From Actinomyces sp. (GTDB lineage: Bacteria; Actinomycetota; Acidimicrobiia; Acidimicrobiales; Aldehydirespiratoraceae), in NCBI GenBank assembly GCA_003697065.1, contig RFFY01000658.1, forward strand, positions 1-12,882: 12,882 nt of DNA, given 5' to 3'. The stretch's first letter is position 1; the number at the start of each line of letters is the position of its first letter. Under the pieces are notes generated by a model. The model did not search any database, had not been told where the DNA came from, and saw nothing but the letters and a program-made list of their open reading frames with translations. The translations under genes and the position numbers were made by a program. Shown piece by piece: positions 5,415 through 12,090 of the stretch.

Positions 5415-6749
5415 TCAGGGGGCGAGAGCCGACGCCAGGGCCCGTCGATAGCGCTGTGCGTGCAGATCGACGAGCTCGAGGTAGGCGGTCGAGGCGTTGT
5501 AGCCGAGCACGGCCCGGCGCCACCCGCCGGCGGTGTCGAGGCGGCCCCCGAGGCGGCAGAGGTAGCGGGCGGCGGCGGCGGCGGCGTCGTCGATGTCCTG
5601 GACGTCGAGGCGTCCGTCGCCGTCGCCGTCGACGGCCCAGCGGGCCCAGGTCTCGGGAATGAACTGGAAGGGTCCCACGGCGCGATCGAGGACCGGGTCG
5701 CCGTCGAGGGCGCCGCCGTCGGTGTCGACGACGCGGCGCACCCCGGCCGACCCGTCGAGGGCGATCCCCACGATGGGTGGGCTCACCCGGCCGTCGGGAC
5801 CGAGATCGGCGGGGCCCAGGCGCCCGTGTCGGCTCTCGACCCGGGCGATGGCCGCCAACTGCCACCAGGCCACCCCGCAGGCGGGCGCCACCCCGGCCTG
5901 ACGGTCGGCGGCCTTCAGGTAGGCGTCGACGGCCACGAGGGGAAGGTCGGTACCCGCCACCACGGCGCCCCGTCTCGCCCGCCGGGCGGCATCGACGAGG
6001 CCGGGGAGCGCCGCCTCCACCTCCACGCTCTCGGCGGCGAGCTCCTCGAGACGGGACCGAGCGGCGGCGCGGTCGGTGGCGAGGGCGCGGCGGCGCGCTG
6101 CCAGCTCGTCGATCTCGCCGTCGATGGAGGCGGCCCGCCGGCGGAGCTCGGCTCGGCGGGCCAGCAGGTCGGCCTGGACGGTGTCGAGGAGTTCGGCCTG
6201 TCGGCGGGCGTCGAGGTCGGGGCCGGGGTCGATGACGGGGTCGGCGGATCCGAGACCGACGAAGCGGTGGACGGCGCGGTCGGCGAGGAGGGCGTCGACG
6301 TCGGCGGCGGTGGCGGCGAGATGGCGACGCTCGCGACGGGCCCGGTCCAGTTCGGCGGTGACGTCACGCAGCTCGCTGGTCGTGGTCTCGACCTCGGCCC
6401 GGGTGGCGCCGACCCGACGCTCGAGGGTCGTGCGTCGGGCGAGCATCTCCTCCAGCCGCGCCGCGGCCCGAGCCCAGCCCGTCCCGCTGAGTTCCAGGGT
6501 GAGCAGGCGCGGATCGAGGGTGTCGTCGGGGACGAGGAGCCCGATCGGCACCACACCTCCGTCGGGCACGGTCAGGGCTCCACCCATGATGAGCGGCGTC
6601 GGGTCGGCGGCGGCAGGGGCGGACGGATCGCCGGCATCGGCGTCGGCCGGGAGCGCCACGAGGGTGAGAAGGGTGGCGAGGGTGAGGACAGCCGCCGCCA
6701 GCCGTCGGACGGTGAGGCGGGGGTGACGGGGGAGAGTCGGAGTCGGCAC
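5415..6749 (-). CDS. Secreted coiled-coil lytic transglycosylase (MltB/SLT-like)
   Basis: This 444-residue protein is predicted to cleave the peptidoglycan glycan strand outside the cytoplasmic membrane. An Arg-containing N-region and a hydrophobic core (about 17-34) ending near ADADA form a signal peptide. A long charged region rich in Arg, Glu and Ala (about 87-257) is probably an extended coiled coil. The lysozyme-like domain follows, with the catalytic Glu of IARVESRHG (E305), GPFQFIPETW (359-368), an EF-hand-like loop DGDGDGRLD (374-382), and YNAS (417-420). I prefer GTG 6749 because GAGG lies 6 nt before it and the signal peptide has normal length. An in-frame ATG at 6803 lacks a Shine-Dalgarno and falls inside a TATGCT hexamer. 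The gene follows the phosphodiesterase gene on the same strand and ends into the 744-bp gap. Confidence 0.9.
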   Translation of the reverse strand: MPTPTLPRHPRLTVRRLAAAVLTLATLLTLVALPADADAGDPSAPAAADPTPLIMGGALTVPDGGVVPIGLLVPDDTLDPRLLTLELSGTGWARAAARLEEMLARRTTLERRVGATRAEVETTTSELRDVTAELDRARRERRHLAATAADVDALLADRAVHRFVGLGSADPVIDPGPDLDARRQAELLDTVQADLLARRAELRRRAASIDGEIDELAARRRALATDRAAARSRLEELAAESVEVEAALPGLVDAARRARRGAVVAGTDLPLVAVDAYLKAADRQAGVAPACGVAWWQLAAIARVESRHGRLGPADLGPDGRVSPPIVGIALDGSAGVRRVVDTDGGALDGDPVLDRAVGPFQFIPETWARWAVDGDGDGRLDVQDIDDAAAAAARYLCRLGGRLDTAGGWRRAVLGYNASTAYLELVDLHAQRYRRALASALAP

Positions 6750-6798
6750 GCGTGACCTCGTCGAGGGCTGTGCCGCTCGCCCGGAAGACCCGGACGGC

Positions 6799-6804
6799 AG
6801 CATA
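6799..6804 (-). promoter_or_regulatory. Candidate -10 box TATGCT before the lytic transglycosylase
   Basis: TATGCT on the minus strand matches TANNNT and would start a leader of about 40-45 nt carrying the GAGG before GTG 6749. It contains the alternative ATG 6803, which argues against that start. No convincing -35 box is visible, and read-through from the phosphodiesterase gene, whose stop is 15 nt away, is equally possible. Confidence 0.35.
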
Positions 6805-6818
6805 GCGCGGTCGACGCG

Positions 6819-7592
6819 TCACCGCTCGTGGGTGTGGGGGTGTCCCTGTCGGTACTCGGACACGACCCTCAGGAGGGTCTCGGGCTCGTCGGTCATGATC
6901 CCGTCGACGCCGAGGTCGAGCAGGCGGCGCATCTCGGCGGGATCGTCGATGGTCCACACGTGCACGTCGATGCCGTAGTGGTGCGCCGTCTCGACGAAGC
7001 GGGGGGTGACGATGGTGGTTCCCGCCGCCCGGACCGGGACCTGGACGCAGGCCACGTCCGGGACGGGCACCGGCATCCCCCGGGACCGGGCCTGGAGCCG
7101 GGCGACACCGCGGGGACCGGCGCTGGTGCACAGGCCGGGTCCCAGGCGGCGGCGCAGCTCGGCGATGCGTCGGTCCGAGAACGAGCCGATGCAGATCCGC
7201 TCGAGCGCACCGGTGCGGGCCACGAGATCGACGAGGGGTTCGACGGCGGCGTCGTGTTTGGGATCGAGGTTGACGAAGGTGTCGGGAAAGGCCTCGAGCA
7301 GTTCGTCGAGGCGCAGAACCGGCTCGCTGCCGCCGATACGGGCCCGACGGACCTCGGCCCAGGTGAGCTCGGCCACGCGGCCGGTGCGGTCCGTCACCCG
7401 ATCGAGCACCTCGTCGTGGAAGGCGAGCGCCACCCCGTCGGCGGTGACGTGGACGTCGGTCTCGAGGTGGGTGTAGCCGAGCTCGACGGCGTGGGCGAAG
7501 GCCCGCAGGGTGTTCTCGGGATGGACGCCGGCGCCACCCCGGTGGGCGAAGGCGAGGGGTCGGGGGTGATCGAGGAAGCGATGGCGGCCCAT
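6819..7592 (-). CDS. Glycerophosphodiester phosphodiesterase (GDPD)
   Basis: This 257-residue enzyme hydrolyses glycerophosphodiesters, the deacylated phospholipids, to glycerol-3-phosphate and an alcohol. GDPD motifs are in order: HRGG (18-21), PENT (25-28), ETDVH (44-48), HDEVLDR (59-65), the active-site-region Lys in NLDPKH (K112), and the C-terminal VWTIDDPAEMRRLLDLGVDGI (about 212-232) with TDEP next. The residues expected to bind the metal and act in catalysis (H18, E44, D46, H59) are present. There is no signal peptide, so a cytoplasmic UgpQ-like enzyme is likely. I chose ATG 7592 because TAGCGT ends 7 nt upstream, a leaderless arrangement. An in-frame GTG three codons upstream is less likely, and the longer open frame beyond it is a shadow of the flavin-reductase gene. 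The gene diverges from that gene and is followed by the transglycosylase. Confidence 0.94.
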   Translation of the reverse strand: MGRHRFLDHPRPLAFAHRGGAGVHPENTLRAFAHAVELGYTHLETDVHVTADGVALAFHDEVLDRVTDRTGRVAELTWAEVRRARIGGSEPVLRLDELLEAFPDTFVNLDPKHDAAVEPLVDLVARTGALERICIGSFSDRRIAELRRRLGPGLCTSAGPRGVARLQARSRGMPVPVPDVACVQVPVRAAGTTIVTPRFVETAHHYGIDVHVWTIDDPAEMRRLLDLGVDGIMTDEPETLLRVVSEYRQGHPHTHER

Positions 7593-7599
7593 CGGCGCC

Positions 7600-7605
7600 A
7601 CGCTA
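7600..7605 (-). promoter_or_regulatory. -10 box TAGCGT, predicted leaderless GDPD transcript
   Basis: TAGCGT on the minus strand is followed by 7 nt and the ATG at 7592. No Shine-Dalgarno is present. The same hexamer stands before the desulfhydrase gene with a 6-nt spacing. Confidence 0.55.
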
Positions 7606-7724
7606 ACGCCGGTCGGAGCCGGGCGGCGGCGCCGGGACCGCGGGTCGTCGTCTCCGGGCGCCCGCTCCAGACTGGACCGGCGCACCGACCGGGCGAGAGA
7701 CGCAGACGACGAGGAGGCGACCGG

Positions 7725-8282
7725 GTGATCGACCGCGACGTGAAGCGGTGTCTGGGCCAGATGATGAAGGGGGTGCAGGTCGTGGCCGCCCGCCACGACG
7801 GGGTGACCCGGGCCTACACCAGCCACTGGGTGTGCCAGGTCGCCTTCGACGAGCCGATCGTGCTGGCCTCGGTGTCCCCCCGTCACGACACCCATCCCCT
7901 GATCCTGGCGTCGGGGGCGTTCACCGTGTCGATCCTGGCCGGGGACCAGATCGCCGAGGGCCAGTACTTCTCGTATCCCGGGCGGCGCTTCCGCCGGGTG
8001 GCGACCGAGTTCCTCGAGGAGGTCGACGGCCACCCCGTGGTCCCCGGCTGTCTGGCGTGGCTCCACTGCGAGGTCACCGAGCGCCTCGAGCCGGCGACGG
8101 AGGTCGACCACGACCTGATCCTCGGACGGGTCGTCGCCGTCGGTGAGGGACGACTCGGCGAACCGCCCCTGCTGTACTCCTCGCGCCACGGGTGGCGCGT
8201 GGCCGGTCCTCCCGCCCGCGAACCGGGAGAGTCGATCCGTGACCGTCTCCTGGCCCGCCTCGAGGCCGACGCCGGGAGCTAG
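7725..8282 (+). CDS. Flavin-reductase-like, FMN-binding split-barrel protein
   Basis: This 185-residue protein matches the flavin reductase domain family. It opens with GVQVVAARHDG (16-26), has YTSHWVCQVAFDEPIVLASV (31-50) in the usual position of the FMN-phosphate-binding strand and loop, and then HPLILASGAFTVSIL (57-71). Members reduce FMN with NAD(P)H for a partner monooxygenase or bind FMN tightly; the partner here is unknown because no oxygenase lies in the window. The barrel ends near residue 150 and is followed by a short charged tail. The GTG start has a strong GAGGAGG (7711-7717) 7 nt upstream, which overrides the longer open frame reaching back over the phosphodiesterase gene. The product cannot be assigned to a named pathway. 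Confidence 0.88.
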   Translation: MIDRDVKRCLGQMMKGVQVVAARHDGVTRAYTSHWVCQVAFDEPIVLASVSPRHDTHPLILASGAFTVSILAGDQIAEGQYFSYPGRRFRRVATEFLEEVDGHPVVPGCLAWLHCEVTERLEPATEVDHDLILGRVVAVGEGRLGEPPLLYSSRHGWRVAGPPAREPGESIRDRLLARLEADAGS

Positions 8283-8290
8283 CGGCGAGG

Positions 8291-8311
8291 ACCGGGGACG
8301 TCGTCTCCGGT
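8291..8311 (+). terminator. Hairpin after the flavin-reductase gene, possible terminator
   Basis: An 8-bp stem (8291-8298 with 8304-8311, one G-T pair) closes a CGTCG loop 8 nt after the stop. There is no T-run, as is common in very GC-rich actinobacteria. The 12-mer CGTCGTCTCCGG in its right half also occurs at 7646-7657 before the flavin-reductase gene. Confidence 0.45.
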
Positions 8312-8352
8312 CGGAGTGGCCCGGCGGTCACCCACCGGGGGCCGACCGGTCG

Positions 8353-8358
8353 TAGAGT
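8353..8358 (+). promoter_or_regulatory. -10 box TAGAGT, predicted leaderless pyk transcript
   Basis: TAGAGT is followed by exactly 6 nt (TGGGGC) and the pyk ATG. A transcript starting at the usual distance would begin at or next to the A of the ATG, so the gene is predicted to be leaderless. Confidence 0.6.
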
Positions 8359-8364
8359 TGGGGC

Positions 8365-9795
8365 ATGCACCGTCGTACCAAGATCGTCGCCACGATCGGT
8401 CCCGCCTCCGCCGACGAGGCCACCCTGCGGGCGATGATCCGCGCCGGGCTCGACGTCGCCCGACTCGGGCTCGCCCACGGCAGCCTCGACGAGGCCCTCG
8501 AGCGCTACCACCGGATCCGGCGGGTGGCCGACGACGAGGGGCGCCGGGTCGGGATCCTCGTCGACCTGCCCGGCCCCAAGGTGCGCCTGGCCTCCTTCGG
8601 TGACGAGCCCGTCGAGATCCCCGCCGGGAGCCGCGTCGCTCTGCGGGTCGGTTTCGAGCGCTCCACCGCCACCGACCTCGAGGTCGCCTACGAGGGCCTG
8701 CTCGACGACGTCCAGCCCGGCGACGGCCTCAACCTCGGCGACGGGCGGGTGGTGCTCACCGTCACCGACAAGGCCGACGACAAGCTCGTCGCCGACGTGG
8801 TCCACGGGGGCGTCCTGTCGGGACGCCCCGGCTTGCACATCCCCTCGGATCGGCTCCGGATGGCCACCCCGACCCCCGACGACTTCGCCGCCCTCGACGC
8901 CTTCGTCGACGCCGGGGTCGACATGGTGGCCGTGTCCTTCGTGCGCTCCGCCCACGACATCCGTCGCGTGGGAACCGAGCCCTACCCCCGCGGTCCTTTG
9001 ATCGTGGCCAAGATCGAGACCCGGGCCGCCGTCGACAACCTCCCCGGCATCATCGAGACGGCGGGGGCGATCATGGTCGCCCGTGGTGACCTCGGCAACG
9101 AGTGCTCGATCGAGGACCTGCCCCACCTCCAAAAGCGCATCATCCGCGAGTGCATCGCCGGGGGACGCCCCGTCATCACCGCCACCCAGATGCTCGAGTC
9201 CATGATCACCAGTCCCACCCCGACGCGCGCCGAGGCGTCCGACGTCGCCAACGCCGTGTTCGACGGATCGTCGGCGGTGATGTTGTCGGCCGAGACGGCG
9301 GTGGGCATCGACCCCGTCAACGTGGTGCGCACCATGAGCCGGATCGCCCGTCGGGCCGACGAGGAGTTCGACTACGGCCGGTGGGCGACCCAGCTCGCCG
9401 AGCTCCACATGACGAGCAACGACCAGGGTCCCCGCTCGGTCACCGACGCCATGACGATGGCGGCGTGGCGGGCGACCGCCGAGCTCGGCATCCAGACCAT
9501 CGTGTGCATCTCCGGCTCGGGGTTCACGGTGCGTTCGATGGCCCGCTTCCGGCCCCGGGCCCAGATCATCGGCTTGTCGGCCAGCGAGGCCACGGTGCAA
9601 CAGCTCACCTTGAGCTGGGGAACGGTGCCGATGCTCTTCGAGGCGGGTGGCTCGAACGAGGAGATGGTGACCGCGGCCCTGCGCCGGGCCCGCGACACCG
9701 GCCATGTCCGACCCGGCGAGCTCGTGGCGGTGCTCGCCGGTGCCGACAGCCGCTCCCAGGCCACCAACGTCCTGCGCCTCGAGCGGGTGCCGTGA
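8365..9795 (+). CDS. pyk: Pyruvate kinase with altered potassium-site residues
   Basis: This 476-residue enzyme converts phosphoenolpyruvate and ADP to pyruvate and ATP at the end of glycolysis. The barrel starts with RRTKIVATIGPAS (3-15). The catalytic set is present: R33, R74, K216 and E218 in AKIE, D242 in ARGDLG, T274 in ATQMLESM, and PTRAEASDVANAV (286-298). The B-domain is about 75-170 and the C-domain starts near 355. Two features stand out. The usual RxNFSHG is RLGLAHG (33-39), so the Asn and Ser that normally ligate potassium are Gly35 and Ala37. The usual GPEIR is GPKVR, with Lys72 where potassium-dependent enzymes have Glu117 (rabbit numbering) and Leu68 at position 113; that is the residue pattern of potassium-independent enzymes. 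It may be a specialised paralogue if the genome also has a canonical pyk. ATG 8365 is supported by the -10 box. Confidence 0.95.
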   Translation: MHRRTKIVATIGPASADEATLRAMIRAGLDVARLGLAHGSLDEALERYHRIRRVADDEGRRVGILVDLPGPKVRLASFGDEPVEIPAGSRVALRVGFERSTATDLEVAYEGLLDDVQPGDGLNLGDGRVVLTVTDKADDKLVADVVHGGVLSGRPGLHIPSDRLRMATPTPDDFAALDAFVDAGVDMVAVSFVRSAHDIRRVGTEPYPRGPLIVAKIETRAAVDNLPGIIETAGAIMVARGDLGNECSIEDLPHLQKRIIRECIAGGRPVITATQMLESMITSPTPTRAEASDVANAVFDGSSAVMLSAETAVGIDPVNVVRTMSRIARRADEEFDYGRWATQLAELHMTSNDQGPRSVTDAMTMAAWRATAELGIQTIVCISGSGFTVRSMARFRPRAQIIGLSASEATVQQLTLSWGTVPMLFEAGGSNEEMVTAALRRARDTGHVRPGELVAVLAGADSRSQATNVLRLERVP

Positions 9796-9841
9796 GCCCC
9801 ACCTGGTCCCCGGCCGACCGCTCGGCATGCGGGGGTCGGCG

Positions 9842-10270
9842 GTGAGCGACACTCCCGTCTCCTTCACGCCGTCGGGACCACCCGAGACGGTGCTGCCCGA
9901 CGAGCCGGCCGACGCGCTGGCCGCCCTCGACGAGGCCGTGGCCGAACCCGACCCGGCACGTCGCTTCGAGGCCGTCGCCGCCGTGTGCGAACGCTTCCCG
10001 ACCATGTCGGCGGCCTGGGCGGCTCTGGGCGAGCTGTGCGAGCGGCCCGCTCTCGCCTACGCCTGCTACCGCACGGGCTACCACCGTGGCCTCGACCGCC
10101 TCCGGGCCCATGGCTGGCGTGGCTCGGGCTACGTCCGGTGGCGCCACCCGTCCAACCGGGGCTTTCTGGCGTGCCTGCAGGGGCTGGGTCGCACGGCGGC
10201 CCGCATCGGTGAGCTCGACGAGGCCGAGCGCTGTCGCTCCTTCATCGGTCAACTCGATCCCGAGCTCTGA
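9842..10270 (+). CDS. DUF3151 family protein
   Basis: This 142-residue soluble protein matches the actinobacterial DUF3151 family, whose function is unknown. The N-terminal segment ends in PPETVLPDEP (13-22). It is followed by an alpha-helical region resembling tetratricopeptide-type helices, and then the family core ACYRTGYHRGLDRLRAHGWRG (about 74-94), HPSNRGFL (102-109) and a final DEAERCRSFIGQLDP (126-140). I prefer GTG 9842 because members typically begin a few residues before a PxxxxPxGPPETVLP-like segment. An in-frame ATG at 9827, five codons upstream, is possible. The Shine-Dalgarno is weak (GGGGG, 6-7 nt away). It starts 46 nt after pyk with no -10 box in between, so co-transcription with pyk is likely. 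Confidence 0.88.
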   Translation: MSDTPVSFTPSGPPETVLPDEPADALAALDEAVAEPDPARRFEAVAAVCERFPTMSAAWAALGELCERPALAYACYRTGYHRGLDRLRAHGWRGSGYVRWRHPSNRGFLACLQGLGRTAARIGELDEAERCRSFIGQLDPEL

Positions 10271-10271
10271 C

Positions 10272-10286
10272 GCCCCTGTCCGGGGC
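10272..10286. terminator. Short GC hairpin between converging genes
   Basis: GCCCC-TGTCC-GGGGC lies in the 23-nt gap between the DUF3151 stop and the desulfhydrase stop. Its place between converging genes suggests a bidirectional terminator, but the stem is only 5 bp and has no T-run. Confidence 0.35.
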
Positions 10287-10293
10287 CGGTGGA

Positions 10294-11379
10294 TCAGGAT
10301 CCGTCGGTCCAGTCGATGTCTCCGTAGGCGAACAGGGCCGGGGTCCCGCCGGTGTGGACGAAGACGATGTCGTCGTTCTCGTTCCAGCGAGCGCGGCGCA
10401 CCCCGTCGACGAGGCCGGCGAGGGCCTTGCCCGAGTACACGGGGTCGCACACGATGCCCTCGGTGCGGGCGAGGAGGCGGACGGCTTCGACCATGTCGTC
10501 GGTGACCGCTCCGTAGGCCGGGCCGCGGTGGGCGTCGGTGGTGATGACGGGTCCGGTGCCGGGATCGGTGTCGTCGCCGCCGGCCCGGGCGGCGAGATGG
10601 TCGAGGGCCCGCCGGCGCAGTTCGGCGATGGTGGCGGCGGTGGTCTCGGCCCGACCGGCGACGTCGACGGCTTCGACGACGAGCTCCTCGTGGCCCCCCA
10701 GGTCGGCCGCCAGGCGTAGTCCGGCCGCCGTGCCGCCGGTGGAGGCCGCCACCACGAGGGCGCTCGGACCGATGCCGGCGTCGGCGCACTGGCCGAGCAG
10801 TTCGAGGCCGCCGTCGACCCAGCCGATGGTCCCGACGGCGTCGCTGCCGCCCGGTGGAACGACGTGGGCGGTCAGACCCCGAGCAGCGAGCTCCGCCACC
10901 ACGGAGTCGGCGCGTTCGGCCGCCGCGTCGGGGTCGTCCACGGGGTGGACGTGGGCGCCCAGGAGGTCGTCGAGGAGGCGGTTGCCGCCGGCCAGGTACA
11001 CCGGGTCGTGGCGCGGGACGAGAGGGGACAGCACCAGGTGGGCCTCGAGGCCGCACCGGACGGCGGCGGCGGCCGTCTGGCGGCAGTGGTTGGACTGGAC
11101 CGCCCCGAAGGTGACGACGGCGCCCGCTCCCCGGGCCCGGGCGACGCCGAGATGACGTTCGAGCTTGCGGACCTTGTTGCCGCCGAGCGCCAGCCCGGAG
11201 GCGTCTTCCCGCTTGCACCACAGGCGGGGTCCACCCCCGAGGGCGTCACGGAGGCGGGGGAGGGGCTCCAGGGGCGTCGGCCAGTGGCCCAGCGGGACGC
11301 GGGGGAGGTCGTCGAGGACGGAGACGAGACGCGAGGCGCGGGGCGCGGTCTCGGGCGGCGGCTCGGGCTGGGCGGTCAT
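10294..11379 (-). CDS. PLP enzyme, D-cysteine desulfhydrase / ACC deaminase family
   Basis: This 361-residue pyridoxal-phosphate enzyme of fold type II has its Schiff-base lysine in GGNKVRKLE (K69). QSNHCRQTA (95-103) is the family substrate-side loop, and STGGTAAGL (213-221) binds the cofactor phosphate. The residues that separate the two activities point to D-cysteine desulfhydrase. The position of the ACC-deaminase Glu295 is Ser (VYSGK, S316) and that of Leu322 is Thr (HTGGTP, T343). The enzyme would then release pyruvate, sulfide and ammonia from D-cysteine. Substrate range cannot be proved from sequence. An N-terminal extension rich in Pro and Glu (1-18) precedes the fold. ATG 11379 has no Shine-Dalgarno, and TAGCGT ends 6 nt before it. 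The gene diverges from mobA. Confidence 0.92.
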   Translation of the reverse strand: MTAQPEPPPETAPRASRLVSVLDDLPRVPLGHWPTPLEPLPRLRDALGGGPRLWCKREDASGLALGGNKVRKLERHLGVARARGAGAVVTFGAVQSNHCRQTAAAAVRCGLEAHLVLSPLVPRHDPVYLAGGNRLLDDLLGAHVHPVDDPDAAAERADSVVAELAARGLTAHVVPPGGSDAVGTIGWVDGGLELLGQCADAGIGPSALVVAASTGGTAAGLRLAADLGGHEELVVEAVDVAGRAETTAATIAELRRRALDHLAARAGGDDTDPGTGPVITTDAHRGPAYGAVTDDMVEAVRLLARTEGIVCDPVYSGKALAGLVDGVRRARWNENDDIVFVHTGGTPALFAYGDIDWTDGS

Positions 11380-11385
11380 GCGCCG

Positions 11386-11391
11386 ACGCTA
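11386..11391 (-). promoter_or_regulatory. -10 box TAGCGT, predicted leaderless desulfhydrase transcript
   Basis: TAGCGT on the minus strand is followed by 6 nt (CGGCGC) and the ATG at 11379. It shares a 70-bp divergent gap with the mobA promoter; the two -10 boxes are 46 bp apart, so the -35 regions probably overlap or abut. Confidence 0.6.
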
Positions 11392-11437
11392 GCGGCCGGG
11401 CTCGCACGGGTGCCGTGTCGACCCGACCCGGCCTCGC

Positions 11438-11443
11438 TAGGGT
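11438..11443 (+). promoter_or_regulatory. -10 box TAGGGT, predicted leaderless mobA transcript
   Basis: TAGGGT is followed by exactly 6 nt (CGGCCG) and the GTG start of mobA, with no Shine-Dalgarno, which supports GTG 11450 as the real start. Confidence 0.6.
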
Positions 11444-11449
11444 CGGCCG

Positions 11450-12070
11450 GTGCCCGTCGGTGACGTCCCCTTCAGCGCAGCGGTGCTCGCCGGGGGCGCC
11501 TCGCGCCGCATGGGTCGGGACAAGGCCCTGATCGAACTCGACGGGCTCCTCCTGGTCGAGCGGGCCCTGGTCTCCCTCGCCGCCGCCGGCGCCCGGGAGG
11601 TGTTCGTGGTGGGAGGTGACCGCTCCCGCCTCGCGGCCCGCGGTCACCGGGTCGTCGCCGACATCCATCCCGGTCAGGGGCCCCTCGGTGGGATCATCAC
11701 CGCCCTCGCCACGTCACGACACCCGGTCACGGCGGTGCTGGCGTGCGATCTCGTCGACCCCTCCCCGGTGCCGGTGACGTCTCTGCTCGGTGCCCTTGGC
11801 ACGTCCCAGGTGGCGGTGCCCCACGTCGAGGGCCGCGACGAGTGGCTCCACGCCGTGTGGCGTCGCGAGGCGCGGGAGCCCCTCGAGGCGGCCTTCGCCG
11901 GCGGTGCCCGCGCCGTGCGGACGGCGGGGGAGGTGCTGGCCGTGACCCGCCTCTGCGATGCCGATCCGTGCTGGTTCGCCGATGCCGACACCCCCGGTGA
12001 ACTGGCGGCGTCGCTCGGCGCGCGAACACCGCCGGGACGGCGCCGCGCCCCCGACGCGGCGCGCCGGTAG
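11450..12070 (+). CDS. mobA: Molybdenum cofactor guanylyltransferase
   Basis: This 206-residue cytoplasmic enzyme is predicted to attach GMP from GTP to molybdopterin, the last step to the guanine-dinucleotide cofactor used by many oxidoreductases. The nucleotidyltransferase signature LAGGASRRMGRDKA is at 13-26 with the phosphate-contacting Lys25. Next come DIHPGQGPLGG (71-81) and ACDLVD (98-103), whose D100 is the expected metal-binding Asp. Length fits the family (about 190-210). A relative that adds CMP (MocA) or another sugar-nucleotide-type transferase is a minor alternative. No molybdoenzyme or other cofactor genes are in the window. The start is a predicted leaderless GTG. The stop codon TAG forms the first half of the -10 box of the next gene. 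Confidence 0.88.
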   Translation: MPVGDVPFSAAVLAGGASRRMGRDKALIELDGLLLVERALVSLAAAGAREVFVVGGDRSRLAARGHRVVADIHPGQGPLGGIITALATSRHPVTAVLACDLVDPSPVPVTSLLGALGTSQVAVPHVEGRDEWLHAVWRREAREPLEAAFAGGARAVRTAGEVLAVTRLCDADPCWFADADTPGELAASLGARTPPGRRRAPDAARR

Positions 12071-12073
12071 AGT
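12068..12073 (+). promoter_or_regulatory. -10 box TAGAGT for ribonuclease D, overlapping the mobA stop
   Basis: The mobA stop TAG (12068-12070) is also the first half of TAGAGT. The GTG of the next gene lies 17 nt further on, with GAGG at 12080-12083 placed 7 nt before it, giving a very short leader that still carries a Shine-Dalgarno. Confidence 0.5.
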
Positions 12074-12090
12074 CGGGACGAGGACCAACC

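Noticed and set aside
5188..5865. Minus-strand Arg/Pro-rich frame crossing the end of the transglycosylase
   Set aside because: The translation is almost entirely Arg, Pro and Gly, typical of an out-of-frame reading.
4875..6755. Long plus-strand open frame (626 codons) over the gap and the transglycosylase gene
   Set aside because: Its second half is antisense to a clear lytic transglycosylase, and the first half is Pro/Arg/Ser-rich with no recognisable domain. Long antisense frames are expected in DNA this rich in GC.
6747..6803. ATG 6803 as the transglycosylase start
   Set aside because: No Shine-Dalgarno, an over-long N-region before the signal peptide, and overlap with a TATGCT hexamer. 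GTG 6749 has GAGG at proper spacing.
7593..8189. Upstream extension of the phosphodiesterase frame
   Set aside because: This part is antisense to the flavin-reductase gene. HRGG normally lies near the N-terminus, and the -10 box points to ATG 7592.
9704..9841. Upstream extension of the DUF3151 frame
   Set aside because: It lies inside pyk in another frame, and the family normally starts close to the PPETVLP segment.
8074..10005. 643-codon minus-strand frame opposite pyk
   Set aside because: Gly/His/Asp-rich shadow of pyruvate kinase, which has full catalytic motifs on the other strand.
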